DNA from: Streptomyces cellostaticus
GTDB taxonomy: Bacteria; Actinomycetota; Actinomycetes; Streptomycetales; Streptomycetaceae
Assembly: GCF_001513965.1 (NCBI RefSeq)
Contig: NZ_KQ948016.1
Coordinates: 709,266-773,265, forward strand
Direction of reading: 5' to 3'
DNA length: 64,000 nucleotides
The notes under the pieces were generated by a model. The model did no database searches. It was not told the DNA's origin and saw nothing but the letters and a program-made list of their open reading frames with translations. Shown here piece after piece: positions 37,218-45,272 of the stretch; positions within the stretch are counted from its first letter, which is position 1, and every line of letters starts with the position of its first letter. Made by a program: the position numbers and the translations under genes.

Positions 37218-38435
37218 GTGACTTCCTTCGATACCTCCCCGCAACTCAATGTCTGGCGCGCTCTGCTTGCCCTGAGCGTGGTGTTCGTGATGCTCGCGAC
37301 CACCGGCTGGACCGCCCTGCGCACCCACCGGGAGTCGACCGCCCTGCAGGCCTCGCTCGCCAAGTGGGAGCACGGCAGCATCCACGGTCTCCACCTGCCG
37401 GACCCCGACAGTTCGCCGGCCCGGCTCGCCCACTTCTTCACCTCGCTCACCCCGCACGAGCGCGACCACCTCGCCCACCGCTACCCCCTCGCGGTCGGCA
37501 ACATGAACGGCGCCCCCGTCTCCCTGCGCTACCGCGCCAACCGCATCGCACTGGAGCAGGCGCGCAAGGTCGAGAAGAAGCGCATGCACGACAGCCGCCT
37601 CAGCACGGCCGGCCAGCAGGACGCGGGCCGCCGTATGCATCGCTACGAGGCGCTGATGCACCCCGGCCGGCAGATCCTCGCCTTCGACCCCGAGGGCTCG
37701 GGCCGGGTCGCCGAGGTGTTCGGGAACCTCACCAGGGCCGAGCGGATCTCGGTCGTCGTCCCCGGCGTCGACACCGATCTGCTCACCTTCCAGAAGACGA
37801 ACCGCAAGTACAGCGCCACGGTCGGCATGGCCGAGGCCCTGTACGCGGCCGAGCAGACGCAGGGCCCCACGACGCGTACGGCCGTGATCGCCTGGGCCGA
37901 CTACACCGCCCCGGACGGACTCGGCGTGGACGCGGCCACGGGGCTGCGCGCCGCGGAGGGCGCCGTACGCCTGAACGCCCTGCTCGACGCCCTGCCCGGC
38001 CGGGCTCCGGTGTCGATGTTCTGCCACAGCTACGGCTCGGTGGTCTGCGGGGTCGCCGCGCACGACATGCCCCGCCGGGTGGCCGACATAGCAGTGGCCG
38101 CCAGCCCCGGCATGCGCGTCACCAAGGCCTCCCGCCTGGACACCTCGGCCCGGGTGTGGGCGATGCGGGACGCCACCGACTGGGTGCAGGACGTGCCCTA
38201 CCTGGAGCTCGGCGGCCTCGGGCACGGCGCCGACCCGGTGTCCTCGGCGTTCGGCGCGCGGGTGCTGTCGGCGCAAGATGCGCAGGGCCACGCGGGCTAT
38301 TTCCAGCCGGGCACGGACAGCCTGCGCAACCTCGCCTACGTCGGAGTGGGCGCGTACGACGAGGTGACCTGTGCCCGCGAGAACGACGCCTGCCGGGCAG
38401 GTCTGCCCGGCACGACGACGGCCGGACGCGCGTAG
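37218..38435 (+). CDS. DUF1023 alpha/beta-hydrolase-like protein, membrane-anchored
   Basis: 405 residues from GTG 37218. One N-terminal membrane helix (VWRALLALSVVFVMLATTGWTAL) is followed by an extracytoplasmic domain of the DUF1023 family: LGRYRANRIALEQARK-like region, RQILAFDPEGSGRVAEVFGNLTRAERISVVVPGVDTDLLTF, AVIAWADYTAPDGLG, APVSMFCHSYGSVVCGVAA. The nucleophile motif is C-H-S-Y-G-S, a variant of GHSYGS. It is predicted to be a serine esterase or lipase; the substrate is unknown. Two cysteines near the C-terminus (VTCARENDACRAG) may form a disulfide. Confidence 0.88.
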   Translation: MTSFDTSPQLNVWRALLALSVVFVMLATTGWTALRTHRESTALQASLAKWEHGSIHGLHLPDPDSSPARLAHFFTSLTPHERDHLAHRYPLAVGNMNGAPVSLRYRANRIALEQARKVEKKRMHDSRLSTAGQQDAGRRMHRYEALMHPGRQILAFDPEGSGRVAEVFGNLTRAERISVVVPGVDTDLLTFQKTNRKYSATVGMAEALYAAEQTQGPTTRTAVIAWADYTAPDGLGVDAATGLRAAEGAVRLNALLDALPGRAPVSMFCHSYGSVVCGVAAHDMPRRVADIAVAASPGMRVTKASRLDTSARVWAMRDATDWVQDVPYLELGGLGHGADPVSSAFGARVLSAQDAQGHAGYFQPGTDSLRNLAYVGVGAYDEVTCARENDACRAGLPGTTTAGRA

Positions 38436-38501
38436 AAACAGCAGGAAGTGCGGTCTGCGCGGGTGGCGACGGAGGAGCACGTGCCGCATACGATGAGCCG
38501 C

Positions 38502-39350
38502 ATGGGTGACGTACTGGCGGGTTTTCATGCCGTCTGGGAGTTCGAGTCCGACTCCGTGCTCATCCGTTACGAACGGGGGATTCGAACACCGAAGCTGTTC
38601 CAGGCGCTGGGCGAGCGGCGGATCCCGCTGTCCGCGCTGGAGGAAGTGATCCTCACCACGGGCAAGCGCGGCACGGTCGCCCTGCGACTACGGCCGCGCC
38701 CCGGCGCGGATCCGCTGATGGAGGCGGCCGCCGGGCAGCTGCGCGAGGGCTCCGACCCGTACCGGCTGGTGCTGCCGGCCGAGCGGTCGACGCTCGCCGA
38801 GTACTACGCCGACGAGCTGAAGGGGCTGCTGACCGAGTCCGGGCCGGCCGACCGGTACCTGGTGACCGCACCCGAGGCGCCCCTCCAGTTCAAGGCGTAC
38901 GACGGGAAGGCGTCCTTCGACGGGACGTCGGTGCGGTTCCGGTGGTCCTGGACGGGGGCGTCCTCGGCAAAGTGGAAGGCCGGGGACCAGAGCTTCGCGG
39001 TCACCGACCTCAGCGGGGTGGAGTGGCGGTCGCCGGAGGTCTTCGAAGGACATCTGCGGCTGCTGCGGCGCTCGGCCGGTTCAGCGGAGTCTGCGCAGCC
39101 CGATCAGGATCTGGCGTCCGTGGTGTTCGGGCTGGGGTACGGGCCTGTGCACGAGTCGCTGCCGTTCGCTGCGGCCGTGCTGGCAGCGGTACGCACGCGG
39201 GGGCCGGTACCGGCGGTACCGGCCCCGTCGCGGCGGGACCCTGCCGACATCGCCGAGCGGATCCGGCATCTCGGGGAGCTGCATCAGGCGGGGTTGGTCA
39301 CGGACGAGGAGTTCTCCTCGAAGAAGGCCGAGTTGCTGGCCGAGTTGTAG
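38502..39350 (+). CDS. DUF4429 protein with C-terminal SHOCT-like motif
   Basis: 282 residues. Two DUF4429 halves: GFHAVWEFESDSVLIRYERGIRTPKLFQALGERRIPLSALEEVIL and PLQFKAYDGKASFDGTSVRFRWSWTGASSAKWKAGDQSFAVTDLSGVEW, each a small beta-rich PH-like unit. The last 30 residues (ADIAERIRHLGELHQAGLVTDEEFSSKKAELLAEL) are a SHOCT-type short helical motif, usually an oligomerisation or binding element. Cytoplasmic; function unknown. ATG 38502 or the in-frame ATG 38493 can start it. Confidence 0.85.
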   Translation: MGDVLAGFHAVWEFESDSVLIRYERGIRTPKLFQALGERRIPLSALEEVILTTGKRGTVALRLRPRPGADPLMEAAAGQLREGSDPYRLVLPAERSTLAEYYADELKGLLTESGPADRYLVTAPEAPLQFKAYDGKASFDGTSVRFRWSWTGASSAKWKAGDQSFAVTDLSGVEWRSPEVFEGHLRLLRRSAGSAESAQPDQDLASVVFGLGYGPVHESLPFAAAVLAAVRTRGPVPAVPAPSRRDPADIAERIRHLGELHQAGLVTDEEFSSKKAELLAEL

Positions 39351-39368
39351 CGTCTGCCGGGGGCGGAG

Positions 39369-39824
39369 TCAGCGCTCCCTTGCGTAGAAGCTGATCTTTC
39401 TGTCCAGGACGGCCAGCGTGTCGTGCAGTTCTGCGATCCTGGACAGGACGTCCCTGCGGGTCGACTCCAGCAGCTGCTGGCGCTCCGCGTAGGTGCTCTC
39501 GCCCTCTCTCACCAGCTCCGCGTACCGGACCATGTCCGCCACCGGCATGCCGGTCAGGCGCAGCTTGGTCACGAAGTCCAGCCAGTCCAGGTTGCGGTTG
39601 GTGTAGCGGCGCTGGCCGGTGTGGGAGCGGTCGACGTGCGGCATCAGGCCGATCCGCTCGTACCAGCGCAGCGTGTGCGCGGTCAGGCCGGTGAAGGCGA
39701 CGACCTCGCTGATCGTGTAGCGGTCCTGGCCGTCGGGGCGGGGATGGCGCCGGGGTGGGGCGGAGCAGATGTCGGCGGGGGTGGCCTGCTCGGTGTCCGC
39801 TGGCGTGGTCTGCATCACCGTCAT
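39369..39824 (-). CDS. MerR-family transcriptional regulator
   Basis: 151 residues. HTH and wing: YTISEVVAFTGLTAHTLRWYERIGLMPHVDRSHTGQRRYTNRNLDWLDFVTKLRLTGMPVADMVRYAELV, then a dimer coiled coil (RQQLLESTRRDVLSRIAELHDTLAVLDRKISFYARER). There are no metal-binding cysteines in the effector region, so it is an organic-effector or stress type. A palindrome inside a 19-base promoter spacer just upstream suggests autoregulation, and the ATG would lie at the transcript 5' end. Separated by 18 bases from the converging DUF4429 gene. Confidence 0.93.
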   Translation of the reverse strand: MTVMQTTPADTEQATPADICSAPPRRHPRPDGQDRYTISEVVAFTGLTAHTLRWYERIGLMPHVDRSHTGQRRYTNRNLDWLDFVTKLRLTGMPVADMVRYAELVREGESTYAERQQLLESTRRDVLSRIAELHDTLAVLDRKISFYARER

Positions 39825-39830
39825 GCCCCC

Positions 39831-39861
39831 ACGCTATGGCCTTCGAGTGCACTCCAAGCAA
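39831..39861 (-). promoter_or_regulatory. MerR-type promoter with palindromic operator in a 19-bp spacer
   Basis: On the reverse strand: -35 TTGCTT (39861-39856), a 19-base spacer, -10 TAGCGT (39836-39831). An 18-bp near-palindrome, CTTCGAGTGCACTCCAAG (39841-39858), overlaps the spacer. Over-long 19-bp spacers with a centred palindrome are the hallmark of MerR-controlled promoters. The merR ATG is 7 bases from the -10, which implies a leaderless mRNA. Confidence 0.75.
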
Positions 39862-39949
39862 GCGGAACCCGGTAAGAAATCCGGCCGCGCGACGGACCGG
39901 CGCATCCGCCGAGGCGGAGCCGCGGTACGCGTCGCATAGGCTCACCGGC

Positions 39950-40771
39950 ATGTCGTTGCAGAGTCTGGCACTGATCGAGAACTGGCCCGTCCCGACCGCC
40001 GCGGCGGGTGTCGTACGGGCCGACGGGACCGTCCTCGGGACCGGTGGGCCCGTCGGGCACCGCTTTCCGCTGGCCTCGGTGACCAAGCCGCTGGCGGCGT
40101 ACGCGGCACTCGTCGCGTACGAGGAGGGGGCCGTCGAGCTGGACGAGCCGGCCGGGCCGCCCGGGGCGACCGTCCGCCATCTGCTCGCGCACACCTCCGG
40201 GCTGGCCTTCGACGAGCACCGGGTGACGGCTCCTGCCGGGGAGCGGCGGCTGTACTCCAACGCCGGGTTCGAGCAGCTCGGGGATCACATCGCCAAGGCG
40301 ACGGACATTCCCTTCGCCGAGTATCTGCGGCAGGCCGTGCTGGAGCCGCTGGGGATGACGTCGACGTCGCTGGAGGGCTCGCCGGCGAAGGACGGTGTGT
40401 CCACGGTGGAGGATCTGCTGCGGTTCGCGGCGGAGGTGCAGGCGCCGAGGCTGCTGGATCCGCGGACGGTGGCGGAGGCGATGAGCGTGCAGTACCCGGG
40501 GACGAAGGGGGTGCTCCCCGGCTACGGCCACCAGAACCCGAACGACTGGGGGCTGGGCTTCGAGATCCGGGACTCCAAGTCGCCGCACTGGACGGGGAGT
40601 TCGTCGTCGGCGCGGACATTCGGACACTTCGGGCAGTCCGGTACGTTCCTGTGGATCGACCCTGATGCGGGGGTTGCGGGCGTCGCCCTGACGGACCGGG
40701 CGTTCGGGCCCTGGGCGATCGAGGCGTGGCCGGTGTTCACGGATGCGGTGCTCGCGGAGCTGCGGGGCTGA
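39950..40771 (+). CDS. Serine hydrolase of the beta-lactamase/DD-peptidase fold
   Basis: 273 residues. The three active-site motifs are present: SxxK as S-V-T-K (FPLASVTKPLAAYAAL), YxN as Y-S-N (RRLYSNAGFEQLGDHIAK), and HxG in FGHFGQSGTFLWIDP. No signal peptide, so cytoplasmic. Members are esterases, D-aminopeptidases or EstB-like enzymes rather than antibiotic-resistance lactamases. Divergent from the merR gene across the palindromic operator region, but not necessarily controlled by it. Confidence 0.88.
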   Translation: MSLQSLALIENWPVPTAAAGVVRADGTVLGTGGPVGHRFPLASVTKPLAAYAALVAYEEGAVELDEPAGPPGATVRHLLAHTSGLAFDEHRVTAPAGERRLYSNAGFEQLGDHIAKATDIPFAEYLRQAVLEPLGMTSTSLEGSPAKDGVSTVEDLLRFAAEVQAPRLLDPRTVAEAMSVQYPGTKGVLPGYGHQNPNDWGLGFEIRDSKSPHWTGSSSSARTFGHFGQSGTFLWIDPDAGVAGVALTDRAFGPWAIEAWPVFTDAVLAELRG

Positions 40772-40816
40772 GGTCAGGGCGGGGGGCGCTTACCGGCGCC
40801 GGCCGGGTGCCGCCAG

Positions 40817-41470
40817 CTACGGGGTCATCTCCCACAGCAGGAGTTCCGCTGCCGTGACCCCCACCGCCTCCAGGCTCTCCGCCCCCGTGATCCGAACCGA
40901 ATCTCCCGGGCCGAGGGTCTCCCCGTCCAGGCGGATCTCCCCGTGAACCACATGGGCATACACGTACGCCGCGTCCGGTATCGCCGTTCGCTCCCCCGGG
41001 AGCAGGCGGCGGACGTGGAGCATCGCGCCCGCGCCGGGGACGGCGTACGGGGTGGAGTCGGCGATGCCGTGGATGATCTCGTAGGACGGATCGCCGCCCG
41101 GTTCCAGGGGCGCCAGCCACATCTGGAGGAAGGTCAGCGGCACCGACGCGTCGTTGCGTTCCACATGGCGGACGCCCGCCGCCGCGCTCAGGTGCTGGAC
41201 GTCTCCGGGGCGGACCCGGGTCTCGTGGCCCGTGGAGTCGCGGTGGGTCAGTTCGCCCTCGACGACCCAGGTGACGATCTCGGTGTGGCTGTGCGGATGC
41301 TCGTCGAAGCCGGCTCCGGGCGCCAGCCGCTCCTCGTTACAGGCGATCACCGCGCCGAAACGCAGGTTCCCGGGGTCGTAGTGCGGGCCGAAGGAGAAGG
41401 CGTGGCGGGTGTCGATCCCGGTCTCCGGGTCCCCTCCGCGGTAGCGCTCGCCGGCGCGCCGTACGTCCAT
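40817..41470 (-). CDS. Pirin family bicupin protein
   Basis: 217 residues. N-terminal cupin with the pirin metal site: HYDPGNLRFGAVIACNEERLAPGAGFDEHPHSHTEIVTWVVEGELTHRDSTGHETRVRPGDVQHLSAAAGVRHVERN (H-x-H...E...H pattern). The C-terminal cupin is shorter (YVYAHVVHGEIRLDGETLGPGDSVRITG) with its metal ligands missing, as in other pirins. Proposed roles are quercetinase-like dioxygenase activity or redox sensing; not determined here. ATG 41470; it lies divergent from fasR over 73 bases. Confidence 0.9.
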   Translation of the reverse strand: MDVRRAGERYRGGDPETGIDTRHAFSFGPHYDPGNLRFGAVIACNEERLAPGAGFDEHPHSHTEIVTWVVEGELTHRDSTGHETRVRPGDVQHLSAAAGVRHVERNDASVPLTFLQMWLAPLEPGGDPSYEIIHGIADSTPYAVPGAGAMLHVRRLLPGERTAIPDAAYVYAHVVHGEIRLDGETLGPGDSVRITGAESLEAVGVTAAELLLWEMTP

Positions 41471-41543
41471 CACGCGCACCACCGTAGACCTCACTCCTGA
41501 CCCGGCGGCGCACGGTCCCGTCCGGATAAGGCAGTCTTGTCCC

Positions 41544-42749
41544 GTGCCCGAACCCGAATCCCACCGCAGCGAACCCGCAGCCCAGCGCGTCCACCCGCAC
41601 TCCGCGACCCTGAAGCGGCTGGAGAGGTCCTCCGGGAGTCTCGCCGCGCAGGCCATCGCACGCATGGACGAGACCCTGCCGTGGTACCGGGCCATGCCCC
41701 CGGAGAACCGTTCCTGGATCGGGCTCGTGGCCCAGGCGGGCATCGCCGCGTTCACCGAGTGGTTCCGGCATCCGGATGCGCCCCAGGCGATCTCCACGGA
41801 TGTCTTCGGGACGGCACCCCGCGAGCTGACCCGGGCCATCACGCTGCGGCAGACCGTGGAGATGGTGCGGACCACCATCGAGGTCATGGAGAGCGCGATC
41901 GACGAGGTCGCGGCTCCGGGTGACGAGAGCGTGCTGCGCGAGGCGCTGCTCGTGTACGCCCGGGAGATCGCCTTCGCCACCGCGCAGGTCTACGCCCAGG
42001 CCGCCGAGGCACGCGGTGCCTGGGACGCGCGGCTGGAGTCGCTGGTCGTCAACGCCGTGCTCAGCGGGGAGGCCGACGAGGGCGCCGTGAGCCGGGCCGC
42101 CGCGCTCGGGTGGAACTCGCCGGAGCATGTGTGCGTCGTGCTCGGGACCGCGCCCGACGGGGACAGCGAGCTGACCGTCGAGGCCATCCGGCGGGCCGCC
42201 CGGCATGCCAAGCTCCAGGTGCTCACGGGGGTGCTCGGGGACCGGCTCGTCGTCATCGCCGGGGGCAGCGCGAATCCGCTCGCCGTGGCCAAGTCGCTGA
42301 TCGGGCCGTACGCCGCAGGGGCGGTCGTCGCCGGGCCGGTCGTCGCCGACCTGCTGGCGGCCACGCGGTCCGCGCAGGCCGCCGCGGCGGGACTGAAGGC
42401 GTGTTTGGCCTGGCAGGACGCGCCGCGGCCGGTGCTGGCGGACGATCTGCTGCCGGAGCGTGCCATCGCGGGCGATCCGAGCGCCCGCGAGCAGTTGGTG
42501 GAGGAGATCTACAGACCGCTGGAGGAGGCGGGCTCGGCGCTCCTGGAGACCCTGAGTGTCTACCTGGAGCAGGCGAGCAGCCTGGAGGGCGCGGCCCGGA
42601 TGCTCTTCGTTCACCCGAACACCGTGCGCTACCGGCTCCGACGTGTGACAGATGTCACCGGCTGGTCGCCCTCGGATGTACGATCCGCGTTCACACTGCG
42701 AATCGCGCTGATCCTGGGGCGTCTCGCCGATGGAGACCCCCAAGTCTAG
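41544..42749 (+). CDS. fasR: FasR, PucR/CdaR-type activator of fatty acid biosynthesis
   Basis: 401 residues from GTG 41544. It has a GGDEF-like central domain, as in CdaR/PucR proteins (VCVVLGTAPDGDSELTVEAIRRAARHAKLQVLTGVLGDRLVVIAGGS). The C-terminal helix-turn-helix is LLETLSVYLEQASSLEGAARMLFVHPNTVRYRLRRVTDVTGWSPSDVRSAFTLRIAL, the PucR_HTH signature. In S. coelicolor the same gene (FasR) directly activates fabD-fabH-acpP-fabF; the identical position here makes the call strong. A 9-bp inverted repeat overlaps its stop codon, 90 bases ahead of fabD. Confidence 0.93.
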   Translation: MPEPESHRSEPAAQRVHPHSATLKRLERSSGSLAAQAIARMDETLPWYRAMPPENRSWIGLVAQAGIAAFTEWFRHPDAPQAISTDVFGTAPRELTRAITLRQTVEMVRTTIEVMESAIDEVAAPGDESVLREALLVYAREIAFATAQVYAQAAEARGAWDARLESLVVNAVLSGEADEGAVSRAAALGWNSPEHVCVVLGTAPDGDSELTVEAIRRAARHAKLQVLTGVLGDRLVVIAGGSANPLAVAKSLIGPYAAGAVVAGPVVADLLAATRSAQAAAAGLKACLAWQDAPRPVLADDLLPERAIAGDPSAREQLVEEIYRPLEEAGSALLETLSVYLEQASSLEGAARMLFVHPNTVRYRLRRVTDVTGWSPSDVRSAFTLRIALILGRLADGDPQV

Positions 42750-42775
42750 GCTTTTGTCGGGTACCCACAAAAGCC
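42749..42775 (+). promoter_or_regulatory. 9-bp inverted repeat upstream of fabD, candidate FasR operator
   Basis: GGCTTTTGT (42749-42757) and ACAAAAGCC (42767-42775) are perfect inverted arms separated by CGGGTACCC. It begins at the last base of the fasR stop codon and lies 63 bases before the fabD start. A/T-rich arms in G/C-rich DNA and position immediately ahead of the FasR-activated operon favour an operator over a terminator. Assignment to FasR is inference. Confidence 0.55.
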
Positions 42776-42838
42776 CCACGCGTTCTTCGTCCCAGTCCCC
42801 ACGGGCGGCCGTGGCCGTCCCCAAGAGAGAGTGTGAGA

Positions 42839-43786
42839 GTGCTCGTACTCGTCGCTCCCGGCCAGGGCGCCCAGACGCCCGGCTTCCTGACCCCCTGGCT
42901 CGACCTCCCCGGTGCCGCTGACCGCGTCGCCGCGTGGTCGGACGCCATCGGACTGGACCTGCTCCACTACGGGACCCAGGCCGACGCGGACGCCATCCGG
43001 GACACCGCGGTGGCGCAGCCGCTGCTGGTCGCCGCCGGGCTCCTGTCCGCCGCGGCACTCGGTGACATCGCCGAGATCGCTCCGGGCGCCGTCGCCGGTC
43101 ACAGTGTCGGCGAGTTCACCGCCGCCGCGGTCGCGGGTGTCCTGAACGACACCACCGCGCTGAGTCTGGTCCGCAAGCGGGGACTGGCCATGGCCGACGC
43201 CGCCGCGATCACCGAGACCGGTATGGCGGCGCTGCTCGGCGGCGACCCCGAGGTCTCCGTCGCACACCTGGAGAAGCTGGGCCTGACCCCGGCGAACATC
43301 AACGGCGCGGGCCAGATCGTCGCCGCCGGAACGCTGGAGCAGCTCGCCGCGCTGAGCGAGGACAAGCCCGAGGGCGTCCGCAAGGTCGTCCCGCTGAAGG
43401 TGGCCGGCGCCTTCCACACCCAGCACATGGCCCCCGCCGTCGAGGTCCTGTCCAAGGCCGCCGTGGAGCTCACGCCGGCCGACCCGAAGGTCACCTACGT
43501 CTCCAACAAGGACGGCAGGACCGTCGCCACCGGCACGGAGGTGCTGGAGCGGCTGGTCGGCCAGGTCGCCAACCCCGTGCGCTGGGACCTGTGCATGGAG
43601 ACCTTCCAGGAGCTGGGCGCCACCGCGCTCATCGAGGTGTGCCCGGGCGGCACGCTGACCGGCCTGGCCAAGCGCGCCATGCCCGGCGTCAAGTGGCTGG
43701 CGCTGAAGACCCCTGACGACCTCGACGCTGCCCGCGAGCTCATCGCCGAGGCGTCGACTCCTGCCGCTGACGCGGCGGGCGCCTGA
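42839..43786 (+). CDS. fabD: Malonyl-CoA:ACP transacylase
   Basis: 315 residues. VLVLVAPGQGAQTPGFLTPW opens with the GQGAQ motif, and GHSVGEFTAAAVAG carries the nucleophilic Ser. VRKRGLAMADAAAITETGMAALLGG and AFHTQHMAP (catalytic His) follow. It loads malonyl groups onto ACP for type II fatty acid synthesis and, in Streptomyces, can also serve polyketide synthases. GTG 42839 is chosen, and GTG 42833 is also possible; GAGAGAG is the only ribosome site. First gene of the fab operon. Confidence 0.96.
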   Translation: MLVLVAPGQGAQTPGFLTPWLDLPGAADRVAAWSDAIGLDLLHYGTQADADAIRDTAVAQPLLVAAGLLSAAALGDIAEIAPGAVAGHSVGEFTAAAVAGVLNDTTALSLVRKRGLAMADAAAITETGMAALLGGDPEVSVAHLEKLGLTPANINGAGQIVAAGTLEQLAALSEDKPEGVRKVVPLKVAGAFHTQHMAPAVEVLSKAAVELTPADPKVTYVSNKDGRTVATGTEVLERLVGQVANPVRWDLCMETFQELGATALIEVCPGGTLTGLAKRAMPGVKWLALKTPDDLDAARELIAEASTPAADAAGA

Positions 43787-43803
43787 CGAAGGAGCCCCAG
43801 AGC

Positions 43804-44835
43804 ATGTCGAAGATCAGGCCCAGCAAGGGCGCCCCGTACGCGCGCATCCTCGGCGTCGGCGGCTACCGGCCGACCCGCATCGTGCCCAACGAGGTGATCC
43901 TCGAGAAGATCGACTCCTCCGACGAGTGGATCCGTTCGCGCTCCGGCATCGAGACCCGGCACTGGGCGGGCCCCGAGGAGACGGTCGCCGCGATGGCCAT
44001 CGAGGCCTCCGGCAAGGCGATCGCCGACGCGGGCATCGACGCCGAGCAGATCGGCGCCGTGGTCGTCTCGACCGTCTCGCACTTCAGCCAGACCCCGGCC
44101 GTCGCCACCGAGATCGCCGACAAGCTCGGCACGAACAAGGCCGCCGCCTTCGACATCTCGGCCGGCTGCGCGGGCTTCGGCTACGGCCTGACCCTCGCCA
44201 AGGGCATCGTGGCGGAAGGTTCCGCCGAGTACGTGCTCGTCATCGGCGTGGAGCGGCTGAGCGACCTGACCGACCTGGAGGACCGGGCGACGGCCTTCCT
44301 GTTCGGCGACGGCGCCGGCGCGGTCGTGGTCGGCCCCTCCCAGGAGCCGGCGATCGGCCCGACCGTGTGGGGCTCCGAGGGCGACAAGTCCGAGACCATC
44401 AAGCAGACCGTTCCGTGGGACCGGTTCGCCATCGGCGACGTCTCCGAGCTGCCCCTCGACAGCGAGGGCAACATCAAGTTCCCTGCGATCACGCAGGAGG
44501 GCCAGGCGGTGTTCCGCTGGGCCGTGTTCGAGATGGCGAAGGTCGCCCAGCAGGCGCTGGACGCGGCCGGAATCACCGCGGACGACCTGGACGTCTTCAT
44601 CCCGCACCAGGCCAACGTGCGGATCATCGACTCGATGGTGAAGACGCTGAAACTGCCGGAGCATGTCACGGTCGCCCGTGACATCCGCACCACCGGCAAC
44701 ACCTCGGCCGCCTCGATTCCGCTCGCGATGGAGCGGCTTCTGGCGACCGGCGAGGCGAAGAGCGGCGACACCGCGCTCGTCATCGGATTCGGGGCGGGTC
44801 TCGTCTACGCCGCCACGGTCGTTACCCTCCCCTAG
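43804..44835 (+). CDS. fabH: 3-oxoacyl-ACP synthase III (KAS III)
   Basis: 343 residues. Catalytic triad: Cys in DISAGCAGFGYGLTLAKG, His in FIPHQANVRIIDSM, Asn in TTGNTSAASIPLAMER. It condenses short acyl-CoA starters (in Streptomyces especially branched ones) with malonyl-ACP to begin chain synthesis. 17 bases after fabD, with GAAGGAG before ATG; same transcript. Confidence 0.96.
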   Translation: MSKIRPSKGAPYARILGVGGYRPTRIVPNEVILEKIDSSDEWIRSRSGIETRHWAGPEETVAAMAIEASGKAIADAGIDAEQIGAVVVSTVSHFSQTPAVATEIADKLGTNKAAAFDISAGCAGFGYGLTLAKGIVAEGSAEYVLVIGVERLSDLTDLEDRATAFLFGDGAGAVVVGPSQEPAIGPTVWGSEGDKSETIKQTVPWDRFAIGDVSELPLDSEGNIKFPAITQEGQAVFRWAVFEMAKVAQQALDAAGITADDLDVFIPHQANVRIIDSMVKTLKLPEHVTVARDIRTTGNTSAASIPLAMERLLATGEAKSGDTALVIGFGAGLVYAATVVTLP

Positions 44836-44940
44836 GCACTCCGTGCCGGGTCATGTGATCCGGTGCGGGTTCCGCACGACCTGCCGCTGTCGCGGCGGGC
44901 GCCGTAAAACCGTCTGGAAATCGAAGAAGGAGCGCCTGAC

Positions 44941-45189
44941 ATGGCCGCCACTCAGGAAGAGATCGTCGCCGGTCTCGCCGAGATCGTGAACGAGATCGCC
45001 GGGATCCCCGTTGAGGACGTCCAGCTGGACAAGTCCTTCACCGACGACCTGGACGTCGACTCGCTGTCCATGGTCGAGGTCGTCGTCGCCGCCGAGGAGC
45101 GCTTCGACGTGAAGATCCCGGACGAGGACGTCAAGAACCTCAAGAGCGTCGGTGACGCCACCAAGTACATCCTCGAGCACCAGGCCTGA
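44941..45189 (+). CDS. acpP: Acyl carrier protein
   Basis: 82 residues, acidic. FTDDLDVDSLSMVEVVVAAEERF contains the DSL motif whose Ser receives phosphopantetheine. It carries the growing chain among the FabD, FabH and FabF enzymes. GAAGGAG site before ATG. The 105-base gap after fabH may hold an additional promoter or processing site, because ACP is needed in excess. Confidence 0.97.
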   Translation: MAATQEEIVAGLAEIVNEIAGIPVEDVQLDKSFTDDLDVDSLSMVEVVVAAEERFDVKIPDEDVKNLKSVGDATKYILEHQA

Positions 45190-45272
45190 GCCACCCTTTA
45201 GGCCAGGCTGCAAGGCCCCGCCACCCGGCGGTGGCGCCGTAGATTCCCGCATCCGTTGGAGAAAGAATTCCC

